From: an uncultured bacterium
GTDB lineage: Bacteria; Bipolaricaulota; Bipolaricaulia; UBA7950; UBA9294
DNA: 64,000 nucleotides
NCBI GenBank assembly: GCA_903857865.1
Contig: CAIOGO010000014.1
Location: 160,814-224,813, forward strand
Reading direction: 5' to 3'
The notes beneath the pieces were generated by a model. It saw nothing but the letters and a program-made list of their open reading frames with translations. It did no database searches and was not told the origin of the DNA. Position numbers and translations under genes: made by a program. Below, piece by piece: positions 26,523 to 34,452 of this stretch. Position 1 is the first letter of the stretch; each line of letters begins with the position of its first letter.

Positions 26523-27534
26523 CGAAACGGATCACCGTCTTCAGCGCGTCAGGCTCCGCGGCCCGAGCGAACGCCCCTGCGGCGTCGGCAAAGGGCACCG
26601 ACGCCGTGACCACGCCGTCCAGCGCTCCGGGATGCTGTCCCATCCACGCCACGGCGTCTCGAAAGTGGCGAACCTGGAATCCGAAACTTCCCGCGACCGT
26701 CACCTCGCGGTAGTGGATGGCAAAGGCGTCCAGCGCGAGCCGCTCGCCCTTCGGGAGGCCACCGAAGAGGAGCGCCGTGCCCCCCGACGCCGTCCAGCCG
26801 ATGGCTCCCTCAGCGACGGAACGGTCGCCCACGGCGATCAGGACCCGATCGGCCTCGGGCGCACCGAACGCCGCGGTCAGCGCTTCGCCCAGCGGCATCT
26901 CGATGGGATCGACGACCGCGAGTCCGAGGCGACGAAGATGCTCTGTTCGTGCCAAGCTCACCTCGCTGATCAGGACTCTTGGGGTCAGCGTCCGCGCCAC
27001 CAAGGCCAAGAGAGCGCCCATGGGTCCACCCCCAACGACGAGGATTCGATCGCCCGAGCGCACGCACGCACGCTCGATCCCGTTCATCGCACACGCCAGC
27101 GGCTCGGCCAGCGTGGCGACGGCGTCGGACATCCCGTCAGGAACCTTGAACGTACCCCGGGCGATCACGTCATGAGGCACGATCAGGTACTCCTGGAGCG
27201 CGCCGGCGACGAAGGCCTTGTGCTGGCAGAGTTCGCCGACGCCACGCAGACAGATCGAGCAACCGCCGCACTCCACGTACGGCGCGCAGACCACTCGCTC
27301 GCCCACCACCAGCCCCCGAACGTCGTCGCCAACCGCGTCGACAACGCCAACCACCTCGTGCCCCAGGACGCACGGCGGCCGGAAGTACGGGTGACCGCGG
27401 CGGAACGCCTTGATGTCCGTGCCGCAGAGTCCGACGGCACGCACGCGGAGGCGTGCCTCGTCCGGCCCGGGACGCGGGATCGGCGCCGTTCGCACCTCAA
27501 TGCGCCCGAGATCCACGAGCTCCGCAACCCTCAT
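26509..27534 (-). CDS. Zinc-dependent medium-chain dehydrogenase (sorbitol/threonine dehydrogenase-like)
   Basis: The 341-residue enzyme has the catalytic zinc cysteine in LCGTDIKAF near residue 34, GHE near 58, the structural zinc loop CGGCSICLRGVGELC near 87-101, and an NAD(P)-binding GGGPMG near residue 160. The family oxidises polyol or alcohol groups to carbonyls. In this operon it could oxidise a sugar hydroxyl. I prefer ATG at 27534, which gives the usual MRVAELV start after GAGGCGAG; ATGs at 27555 and 27561 are alternatives. A 124-base gap with stem-loops precedes it, the largest within the operon. Confidence 0.88.
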   Translation of the reverse strand: MRVAELVDLGRIEVRTAPIPRPGPDEARLRVRAVGLCGTDIKAFRRGHPYFRPPCVLGHEVVGVVDAVGDDVRGLVVGERVVCAPYVECGGCSICLRGVGELCQHKAFVAGALQEYLIVPHDVIARGTFKVPDGMSDAVATLAEPLACAMNGIERACVRSGDRILVVGGGPMGALLALVARTLTPRVLISEVSLARTEHLRRLGLAVVDPIEMPLGEALTAAFGAPEADRVLIAVGDRSVAEGAIGWTASGGTALLFGGLPKGERLALDAFAIHYREVTVAGSFGFQVRHFRDAVAWMGQHPGALDGVVTASVPFADAAGAFARAAEPDALKTVIRFDEDQ

Positions 27535-27609
27535 CTCGCCTCTATCGCGTGCCATCCCCATCCTGTCCGGCTCTCCGACTCAAGCTCAAGTGGACCGATT
27601 CGGTTCTTT

Positions 27610-27660
27610 CGAGGGAGGGGGCGCAAGGCCCCCTCCCTCGGCCAAAGGCGCAACGCGCCT
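27610..27660. repeat. Two adjacent stem-loops inside the operon
   Basis: A 13-base-pair stem (27610-27640, cgagggagggggc and complement) is followed by a 6-base-pair stem (27646-27660, aggcgc and gcgcct) whose end includes the stop codon of the upstream gene within CTAG. No T-run follows, so it is probably not a classical terminator; it may stabilise or attenuate the operon transcript between the binding-protein part and the enzyme part. The arrangement resembles the twin-hairpin elements found further right. Confidence 0.6.
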
Positions 27661-28180
27661 AGTACTCCACGCGAATGCCGATGACGTACCACGACCACTG
27701 CTCGGGGGCATACAACTGCTCCACCCCAGCGATCTGGTAGGGGAATACCAGCTTCAGCGGTCCGCCGGAGCTGGCCTTGATAGCCTTGTCGTTGGCCGAG
27801 TACGCGATCAGGATCGGGTAGTCAAACGCATCCTTGATCTGGATGACGAACTCCTTGGCGTCCGACGCGATGATGACGACGCGCTTCGCGTCGGCCGGAA
27901 TGCCGACGTACTTGAGCAGATCGGACAACAGCACGCCCCCGTACAGCTTCTCGCCCATCCACGGATCGGTTACCGTGTAGGCGAGGTAGGGCAGCGCCTT
28001 CACCATGTCCAGGTCGAACCTGAACACGCCGGCGCCCTTCATGATGTCGATGTCATTGTGGAGGGCGATCGTCCCCGACATCGTCAGAGCAACCGGGCCT
28101 ATCGGCGTGGGGCCTGTCCCCAGCACCGCGACACCCATCAACGCAACGATCAACAACCCGAGACACAACGTTCGCTTCAC
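27659..28180 (-). CDS. Exported small molybdopterin-binding-like domain protein
   Basis: GTG at 28180, after AAGGAGG, gives a 173-residue protein with an N-terminal signal segment (residues 4-25). The mature part resembles the oxidoreductase molybdopterin-binding (SUOX/YedY-like) fold in its short, cofactor-doubtful form: VTDPWMGEKLYGGVLLSDLL, then FVIQIKDAFDYPILIAY, and GGPLKLVFPYQ near the C-terminus. The cysteine that would coordinate Mo in true sulfite-oxidase-type enzymes is absent. It lies between the binding protein and the dehydrogenase genes. Role unknown; a binding or accessory function is as likely as catalysis. Confidence 0.65.
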   Translation of the reverse strand: MKRTLCLGLLIVALMGVAVLGTGPTPIGPVALTMSGTIALHNDIDIMKGAGVFRFDLDMVKALPYLAYTVTDPWMGEKLYGGVLLSDLLKYVGIPADAKRVVIIASDAKEFVIQIKDAFDYPILIAYSANDKAIKASSGGPLKLVFPYQIAGVEQLYAPEQWSWYVIGIRVEY

Positions 28181-28268
28181 CTTGGTCCTCCTTCCCCCTC
28201 GTTCGTTTCTGAGACATCCGCTTCCCTCCTGCCGTTCCGCGCGACGAACCACCTCCTTCGTCTCTCTC

Positions 28269-29543
28269 CTATTGAAGTCCCATGCGGCGAAGGTACTCGT
28301 TCCCATCATCCATCGCCGCCTGCAGCGCCTTGTCCAGGTTCTTCGATCCAAGGACGACCCGCTCAATCTGCGGGATAAATGACTGCCATTCCCAGCCGAA
28401 GAAACCGAACATCTTCGGCTTCACATCCTCCGCAAACGGAAGCCATTGATAGAGGACATTCCACTGATCCTGTGTCGTCTGAAACTCCGGGCGGGCGAGC
28501 GCTGACTGGCGAATGGGGAAGAGCCAGTCGGCCTTCGCGATGCGCACCTGGTTCTCCGAGTTGGTGAAGTAAAGCAGAAACTGCGCCGCCTCGTCCTTGT
28601 GAGCCGAGCCGGAGTAGATGAAGACGCCCTGCGGGTCGGACTCCGTAACGTTCCGCACGGGCCCCTTGACCTCAAGCATTCCCCAGTCGAGTTGGTTCCG
28701 AGTGAGGTTGATGATCCAGCTCCGGACCCAGCACCCGAAAGTGAACATTGCGTACTTGCCCGTCTTGAAGCCCTGGAGCAGGCTCGTGAAGTCATAGCTC
28801 AGGACGTCCTGCGGCATGACGTGGTCCACCGTAATCAGGTTGGTGTAATACTCGATCGCCTGCCGTGCCGCCTGGTCGATCTCGACGTGCCACGTGCCGT
28901 CGTCATGTTTGACGAGGACCTGGCCGCCGTTTTGCGCAACAAGGCACCACCAGAGCCGCTGTTCGAGCGGCGCCAGGAGCCCCCACGTCGTCGTCTGACC
29001 GCTCGCGTCCGTCTTCGTCAGTCGGAGCGCGTAGTCCCGCAGCTCGTCCCACGTGACCATCCCGTCGGCCGGCGGAGTGATCTCCGCAGCGGCGAACATC
29101 GCCTTGTTGTAGAAGACGACGAGCGTTTCCTGCAGAAAGGGGACGCCGTAGATGCTTCCCTGATCGTCGCTGACGCCGTCCCAGCTCGCCTGGGACGTAT
29201 CGGCCAGCGTCGCTGCATCGAGGTAGCGGTTGAGCGGCTCCGCGTACCCCTGGACACCATACTCGTAGCACATGACAGTGTCCTGGTGGATCACATCCGG
29301 TCCCTGTCCGGCCTGGAAGCTCGTGAGGAGGTAGTCGTTGATGTTCTCCCACGCCACCGAGACGATCTCCACCTGGATGTCCGGCCGCGCCGCGTTCCAC
29401 TCCGCGACGATGTCCTCAACCTCGGTCACCGTGTCGTCTTGCCAAGCCGGCGTCAGGAACTGCAGCGTCACCGCTCCGGCGCACACCGCGGTCGTGGCCG
29501 CCAACAGCGCCGCCAGGCCGCCCACCCACATTGCTCGCCTCAT
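28269..29543 (-). CDS. ABC transporter solute-binding protein (sugar family)
   Basis: The 424-residue precursor has a type I signal peptide ending about AVCAGA (residues 17-22) without a lipobox, which implies a periplasm. The mature protein has the family-1 extracellular binding protein pattern: TLQFLTPAWQDD start, WNAARPDIQVEIV, GQGPDVIHQDTV, FYNKAMFAAA and a tryptophan-rich C-terminal half ending YLRRMGLQ. The gene follows the phosphoesterase gene by 24 bases, with GGGAGG before the ATG. It would deliver substrate to the MalFG-like permeases; ligands of the family include oligosaccharides, glycerol-3-phosphate compounds and nucleosides. Confidence 0.92.
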   Translation of the reverse strand: MRRAMWVGGLAALLAATTAVCAGAVTLQFLTPAWQDDTVTEVEDIVAEWNAARPDIQVEIVSVAWENINDYLLTSFQAGQGPDVIHQDTVMCYEYGVQGYAEPLNRYLDAATLADTSQASWDGVSDDQGSIYGVPFLQETLVVFYNKAMFAAAEITPPADGMVTWDELRDYALRLTKTDASGQTTTWGLLAPLEQRLWWCLVAQNGGQVLVKHDDGTWHVEIDQAARQAIEYYTNLITVDHVMPQDVLSYDFTSLLQGFKTGKYAMFTFGCWVRSWIINLTRNQLDWGMLEVKGPVRNVTESDPQGVFIYSGSAHKDEAAQFLLYFTNSENQVRIAKADWLFPIRQSALARPEFQTTQDQWNVLYQWLPFAEDVKPKMFGFFGWEWQSFIPQIERVVLGSKNLDKALQAAMDDGNEYLRRMGLQ

Positions 29544-29567
29544 TGCGCTACCTCCCATCCACATGGC

Positions 29568-31211
29568 CTACTCCGCCAGCTTGACGCTGAAGATGAGGTC
29601 GAATGACTTGATCGGATCTGCGCTGGTCGGGCGATACATGCCGACCAACGAGATGTGGTCGCCGCGCACGACGATAAGGGGGAACTTGCTCACGATGATC
29701 GTCTTCGTCCCGTCGGTGGCGGAGATGTCGCTCCCCATGACGGCGCGAACCTCCAGGTTGGGAACGCCGACCATCTTCCCTTGGAAAACCTCGGGGTGAG
29801 CGATGATGTCCCCGAGAGACAGCCCCGGTTCGAGCACGTAGAAGCTCTGCTCGCCCGCGATCGATGTCCCGTCGGCCATCACAAACGTGAGCGACAGAGT
29901 GTGGTATCCCGACGGGAGCGTCGTCACATTGAGGTTGCCCGCCGCCGTGCTCCAGAGACCGTTGTCCGAGACGCGGGCCACCATGTCGTCGCCGTCATCC
30001 CAGCGATAGGACGCCGACACGGCCTCTCCCCAGACACTAGCGACGAGGCGATCCGTCCACGTGAGGGCCGCCGCCGCCGGCGAGGCGAACCAGACGTCAT
30101 TCGCTCCCACCGTGCGCCACGTGCTTTCGAGCCGCCCGCGCGAGACATCGTAGACGCGGTAGCCGAACCCAGTGCCGTCGGGGTTCGGGCCTTCCCACCA
30201 CGATCCGCACACGGCCCCGGACGTCAGCTCGACGAACGGCTCCTCACGCAGGACGAAGTTCGTGTGCCAGTGGCCGTTGATCAGGGCGGTGATATCGGAG
30301 TCGGCGAGAAGGTCCCACAGCGCCTCGTTCTCCGGAGTCTCCGCCCAGTCGGTCGTCGGCTCGTGGCAGAAGACGAGGATTGGCGCGTTGGCATCGACGT
30401 ACGCGAGATCCTGGCGCAACCACTCGAGCTGCGTGGCGCTCACCGTGTAGATCTGCGCCGTGCCCGAGAGCTGGTGTGGATCGAGGACCACGCAGTGGGT
30501 CCCCTTCATGTTGAACGAGTAGTACGTCGGGCCGAAGTGCTCCTCGTAGACGGCCTTGTCCACGGCCGGATCGCGGACCTGATCGTGGTTACCGACGGCT
30601 GCATAGACCGGCGGCGTCAGCCGCGAGACGAAGCCCTGGTCCACGGTCGCGAACCACGACTTGACTTCGGCGAGACCGGGCCCCTTCGCGTTCGCGATGA
30701 TGTCACCGGTGAGGATCACGAAATCGGGTTCGAGCGCGTTGATCTCGGCAACGAGGCCGTCCAGGGTGTTGTCAGGCAGGAACGCCATTTCCCGGTCGGC
30801 GAACGCCCTCGAGAAGGCATCCGGATCCGGCGCGAAATGGATGTCCGACAGTTGGGCGAAGACGAGCGGGCCGGACTCGTCGCGAGTCCCGAGCGGAAAG
30901 AGGACCGACTCTCCCTCGCCGGCGGTACGGTACCAGCCGGCCAAGGGCTTCATCCCGTTGGGAGTAGAGAGGAAAACGAATCGAGAACCTTCATTCTGCG
31001 GAAGCGAGAACCGGCCCGCCTCGTCCGTGCGAACGACGGAGATTCCATCGCTCACCACCGCGCCGGCCACGCCCTCGCCCTCGTCAACGACGAGATTGCC
31101 GTTCCCATCGAGGAACACCGCACCTTGGACCTCCGCTGCGCACAGAGCCCCTCCGCCAAATCCGAGTAGGAGAAGAGCGATCGAAACGATGCCTCCAGCC
31201 AGGCGTCTCAT
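29568..31211 (-). CDS. Secreted calcineurin-like metallophosphoesterase
   Basis: A signal peptide (residues 1-25) precedes an SdrD/Cna-B-like beta domain of about 85 residues, which is the metallophosphoesterase N-terminal domain type. The catalytic domain then shows the dimetal motifs QLSDIHF near residue 115, LTGDIIANAKG near 165, GNHDQV near 209, FCHEP near 286 and NGHWHTNF near 315. A C-terminal beta domain of about 200 residues completes the 547-residue protein. It probably acts outside the cytoplasm on a phosphorylated substrate (nucleotide, phospholipid head group or sugar phosphate) ahead of import. Only one base separates it from the aldolase gene upstream. Confidence 0.85.
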   Translation of the reverse strand: MRRLAGGIVSIALLLLGFGGGALCAAEVQGAVFLDGNGNLVVDEGEGVAGAVVSDGISVVRTDEAGRFSLPQNEGSRFVFLSTPNGMKPLAGWYRTAGEGESVLFPLGTRDESGPLVFAQLSDIHFAPDPDAFSRAFADREMAFLPDNTLDGLVAEINALEPDFVILTGDIIANAKGPGLAEVKSWFATVDQGFVSRLTPPVYAAVGNHDQVRDPAVDKAVYEEHFGPTYYSFNMKGTHCVVLDPHQLSGTAQIYTVSATQLEWLRQDLAYVDANAPILVFCHEPTTDWAETPENEALWDLLADSDITALINGHWHTNFVLREEPFVELTSGAVCGSWWEGPNPDGTGFGYRVYDVSRGRLESTWRTVGANDVWFASPAAAALTWTDRLVASVWGEAVSASYRWDDGDDMVARVSDNGLWSTAAGNLNVTTLPSGYHTLSLTFVMADGTSIAGEQSFYVLEPGLSLGDIIAHPEVFQGKMVGVPNLEVRAVMGSDISATDGTKTIIVSKFPLIVVRGDHISLVGMYRPTSADPIKSFDLIFSVKLAE

Positions 31212-31212
31212 C

Positions 31213-31959
31213 CTAGCCTCCCTTCCCGTGGACGGCCTCCACGAGCGCGCGGACGGCGTCCGTGGGATTCGCCGTCCCGAACACCGTCCGTCCGAACGCG
31301 ACGCCCGCCGCGCCGCGCTTCACGGCCTGACGCGCCATTTCTGCCAGATTCTCCGACTTCGCCCCCCCGGCGACGAGCACGGGAACCGGACAACTTCGCG
31401 GGATGTCGGCAAACGTCGGCTCGCCCCCGCCATACGCTTTCACGACATCGGCGCCAAGCTCGTACGCCACACGGGCACCCAGAGCGATCGACGGGACGTC
31501 GTGGAACTTCTTCGGGTCGGCGATCAGCATCTCCGCCACGAGCGGCATGCCCCACCGCGCGCACGACTCGCCGATCTCGGCAAGCAGGGCGAGCGAGGCC
31601 GCCTCCCCCGGACCGCCGAGGAAGCCCATCGCAATGACCGCGTCCGCGCCAACGGCGACGGCGCGCTCGACGGTGAGGATCTGCCGGTGGTAGTCGAAGC
31701 ACGGATTCGCGTCCGTGCTCGCTCCGGTAACGCGCACGATGAGCGCGCAACGTCCGGCGTAGGAGGCCGCCGAACGCTCCAACGCTCCGGGGTTCAGGAT
31801 GATCCCGTCCGCTCCGCCGTCCACGACGCGCAGGACGATGCTTGGCATGTCCTCCAGGCCGGGCATCGCCCCGTTGAACTGCCCGTGGTCGAGGGCGATC
31901 ACGACCGACCGCCCGTCCTCGCGGAAGAGCCGCGCCAACCTCGTCGTCTTGCCGATCAC
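31213..31959 (-). CDS. Class I aldolase (DhnA/LsrF/FbaB-type)
   Basis: This 248-residue (beta/alpha)8 protein has the DhnA family pattern: VVIALDHGQFNGAMPG at residues 19-34, GADGIILNPG, LIVRVTGAS, ADVVKAYGGGEPTF near residue 168 with the probable Schiff-base lysine, VLVAGGAKSENL and GVAFGRTVFGTANP near the phosphate-binding end. Family members cleave or form phosphorylated ketoses (fructose-bisphosphate, phospho-AI-2, ADTH). In this operon it might split a sugar phosphate derived from the imported compound. Its GTG start overlaps the repressor stop codon as GTGA. Confidence 0.85.
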   Translation of the reverse strand: MIGKTTRLARLFREDGRSVVIALDHGQFNGAMPGLEDMPSIVLRVVDGGADGIILNPGALERSAASYAGRCALIVRVTGASTDANPCFDYHRQILTVERAVAVGADAVIAMGFLGGPGEAASLALLAEIGESCARWGMPLVAEMLIADPKKFHDVPSIALGARVAYELGADVVKAYGGGEPTFADIPRSCPVPVLVAGGAKSENLAEMARQAVKRGAAGVAFGRTVFGTANPTDAVRALVEAVHGKGG

Positions 31960-32954
31960 TTTCCACTCCTTTGCGCGATACAGGTACCCCCGGGGACGAG
32001 CGTCGTCGTCAACCGCAGCGAGCCATCCTCGCCGTCGAGAAGGCGGCGGGCCGCTTCTCGCCCCATTTCGTGAACGGGGACCTCGACCGTCGTAAGCTCC
32101 GGACGCAGGAACGTCGCGTAGGGAACGTGCGGCACGTGGTCGAATCCGGCCACGCCGAGGTCACCGGGGACCGAGAGCCCCTCCTCTTCCGCGGCGCGCA
32201 GGACGCCGAACGCCATGAGGTCGTTGCCCGCCACGATCGCGTCGACCTCTTCGCGCTGCAGAATCTCGCGCGCGCACTGAAAGCCTGACTCGAACGTGAA
32301 CGTCCCCAGCCGCAGGCTCGCGAGCTTCTTGCCCGCATGGCGGAGCGCATCGCGGAATCCGCGCAGCCGGTCCTCCGCCGTGCTGACGTCCGCGGGGCCC
32401 GCCACGTACGCGATGCGCGCGTAGCCCAAGCCCAACAGATGTTCGCCAAGTCGTTGGCTGGCCGCGCGGTTGTCCGCCTCGACCACCGGAAACCCGTCCA
32501 GGCGGCGGTCGGCGAGGATCACGCGCACGCCGCGATCCGCCAAGCGCTGCATGGCCCGCGCGTCCGGACGACCGGTGGGGACAAGCAGGACGCCCTCGAC
32601 GTCCTCCGCCAAGAGCATGTCAAGGTACCGCGCCTCGCGTTCCGGTTCATGGTTGCTGTCGCAGATCAGCGCCGTGTACCCGCGTTCGAAGGCCACCGAT
32701 TCGACACCTCGGGTGAGCAGGGCGAAATAGAGGTTCGTGATGTCCGGAACGAGGATGCCCAACACGTGCGTTCGCTGGCGACGGAGGCGCTGGGCCGCTT
32801 TCACTGGGGTGTAGTCGAGAGCTCGAATGGCCGCGAGAACCCGCTCCTTCGTCTCGGGGCGCATGTGGTCTGCAGCGTGATCGTTGAGCACGCGCGAAAC
32901 AGTGCATGGGGCGACGCCCGCGTGTTCAGCCACTTCCCGGATGGTTGCTCGCAT
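31956..32954 (-). CDS. LacI-family transcriptional repressor
   Basis: Residues 4-24 form the LacI helix-turn-helix (TIREVAEHAGVAPCTVSRVL), followed by the hinge around residue 55 and a periplasmic-binding-protein-like effector domain (GILVPDITNLYFALLTRGVE onward) of normal length at 332 residues. The gene is the first of the long run and a palindrome matching LacI-type operators lies 7 bases before its start codon, so it very likely represses itself and the genes behind it until the imported compound or a derivative binds. Its stop overlaps the aldolase start by 4 bases. Confidence 0.93.
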   Translation of the reverse strand: MRATIREVAEHAGVAPCTVSRVLNDHAADHMRPETKERVLAAIRALDYTPVKAAQRLRRQRTHVLGILVPDITNLYFALLTRGVESVAFERGYTALICDSNHEPEREARYLDMLLAEDVEGVLLVPTGRPDARAMQRLADRGVRVILADRRLDGFPVVEADNRAASQRLGEHLLGLGYARIAYVAGPADVSTAEDRLRGFRDALRHAGKKLASLRLGTFTFESGFQCAREILQREEVDAIVAGNDLMAFGVLRAAEEEGLSVPGDLGVAGFDHVPHVPYATFLRPELTTVEVPVHEMGREAARRLLDGEDGSLRLTTTLVPGGTCIAQRSGK

Positions 32955-32961
32955 GGTCGGG

Positions 32962-32975
32962 GGAAATCGTTTTCC
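32962..32975. promoter_or_regulatory. Probable LacI-type operator
   Basis: The sequence ggaaatcgttttcc is a 14-base near-palindrome (12 of 14 positions symmetric) with a central CG, the usual form of LacI-family operators. A second half-like copy (gaaatcgttg) follows directly at 32976-32985. The site lies just upstream of the repressor start codon on the - strand. I could not identify matching copies elsewhere in the window with certainty. Confidence 0.7.
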
Positions 32976-33120
32976 GAAATCGTTGCATCACTCTAGTCGT
33001 CGGCTTGGGATGTGTCAAGTGGCGTGCGCTTCCTTTGACCCACTGGCGGAATCGAGCGACGCGGACGCTGCACACCGCTCTCCCAGCGGATGCGCGTCGG
33101 AGTCCGGGAACGCGCTGTGC

Positions 33121-33318
33121 CTAGTGTGTCGACACGGTCGGTGCCGCGAGTGCCATCAACCGCTCGGCCGCAGGCCGAGGGTCAAACGGTCCGTACAGGC
33201 AGTCGCCCAGGTTGACGACACGGCGAATGCCGCGGCGCGCGATCTCCGCAAGAACAGCATCCAGAGCACGAACGTTGCCGTGAATGTCCGACAAGACCGC
33301 GATCGGCTCGCAATCCAC
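33121..33318 (-). pseudogene. Truncated YfcE-like metallophosphoesterase
   Basis: The 65-residue frame begins IAVLSDIHGNVRALDAVL and NLGDCLYGP, the first two metal-binding blocks of the small calcineurin-type phosphodiesterases, which normally run to about 240 residues. It stops right where the GNHD block should start (...LAAPTVSTH). Sequence beyond the stop shows no continuation in any frame. It follows the aminotransferase gene by 27 bases and seems to be what is left after a deletion or recombination that brought the repressor-headed operon next to it. Confidence 0.75.
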
Positions 33319-33345
33319 GTGCGGGCTCCCTTCCGTTCCGACACA

Positions 33346-34443
33346 CTACCGGCCGAGGACGCGTTCGAGCGCGGCGACGAACCGCTCGTTCTGCGGCATC
33401 GTCCCGATCGAGACGCGCAAGCACTCCGGCAGGTCATAGGCCGCGCATGGGCGCACGATGACGCCCTCTCGCAAGAGCCGTTGCTGCACGACGCCGGCCT
33501 CGGGGCCGATGCGCACGAGGACGAAGTTCGTGTGGCTTTCAGCGAACTCGAGGCCGAGGCGCCGGAACTCCCCGTACAGAGACTCGCGCCCCTTCCGGTT
33601 CTCCGACACCGTGAAGCGCACAAACTCCTCGTCGTCGAGCGCGGCGATTCCCGCCGCCTGGGCGACCGAGTTCACGTTGAACGCCGGCTTCACCTTGAAC
33701 AGCGGGGCGATCGTGTCCCGATGGCCGAAGCCATAGCCGATGCGGATCCCGGCCAGCCCGTAGACCTTGGAGAACGTCCGCAGGACGAGCACGTTCCGCC
33801 GCCCTTCGCGCACGTAGCCCAGACTGTCGGGAAACTCGGACGAGTCGGCCATCTCGGCGTAGGCATCGTCGAGAACAACCAACACGCTGTCCGGCACCCG
33901 CGCCATGAATCGGTCGAGTTCGGCGGCCGTCACCATCGTACCCGTCGGGTTATTGGGGTTGCAGACATAGACGATGCGCGTTCGGGCGTTCATCGCCCGC
34001 GCCATGGCGTCGAGGTCGATGCGGTAACCCGGCGCGAGCGGTGTCTTCACCAGCTTCGCCCTCATCGCGTGCGTGTAGATGTCGTAGATCGGGAACGACG
34101 AGCGACTGGCAATCACCTCGTCGCCGTCGTCGAGGTAAGCCATGGAGAGCTCGAGAATCAGGTCGTCGGCGCCGTTTCCGACCGCCACTTCGTCGAGCGA
34201 AAAGCCAAATCGATGCGCAATGGCCATCCGCAGGTCGTAACTCGCGCCATCGGGATAGATGTTGGCCGTCTCGAGCGCGCCGCGCATGGCGTCCAGCGCC
34301 TTCGGCGAAACGCCGAGTGGGTTCTCGTTCGACGCCAGCTTGATCACGTCGTGGATGCCGAGTTCCCGTTCGACCTCGCCGATCGGCTTGCCCGGGACGT
34401 ACGGCTTGATCGAGTCGAGACCCCGCTGCGGACGAAGCGACAT
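33346..34443 (-). CDS. hisC: Histidinol-phosphate/aromatic aminotransferase
   Basis: The 365-residue protein is a PLP-dependent fold-type I aminotransferase: LASNENPLGVSPKAL at residues 36-50, CNPNNPTGTMV near 160, DDAYAEMA near 193 and TFSKVYGLAGIRIGYG near 222, with the PLP lysine. Sequence details are of the HisC type. No other histidine genes are present; instead it is clustered with IorAB and an ADP-forming acyl-CoA synthetase, so transamination of aromatic amino acids to arylpyruvates is more likely its main job here (inference). It starts 9 bases after the synthetase stop. Confidence 0.88.
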   Translation of the reverse strand: MSLRPQRGLDSIKPYVPGKPIGEVERELGIHDVIKLASNENPLGVSPKALDAMRGALETANIYPDGASYDLRMAIAHRFGFSLDEVAVGNGADDLILELSMAYLDDGDEVIASRSSFPIYDIYTHAMRAKLVKTPLAPGYRIDLDAMARAMNARTRIVYVCNPNNPTGTMVTAAELDRFMARVPDSVLVVLDDAYAEMADSSEFPDSLGYVREGRRNVLVLRTFSKVYGLAGIRIGYGFGHRDTIAPLFKVKPAFNVNSVAQAAGIAALDDEEFVRFTVSENRKGRESLYGEFRRLGLEFAESHTNFVLVRIGPEAGVVQQRLLREGVIVRPCAAYDLPECLRVSIGTMPQNERFVAALERVLGR

Positions 34444-34452
34444 GCTGACCCC

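Noticed and set aside
27610-27660. Intrinsic terminator splitting the operon
   Set aside because: No U-run follows the stem on the transcribed strand, and downstream genes continue in the same direction with overlaps; attenuation remains possible.
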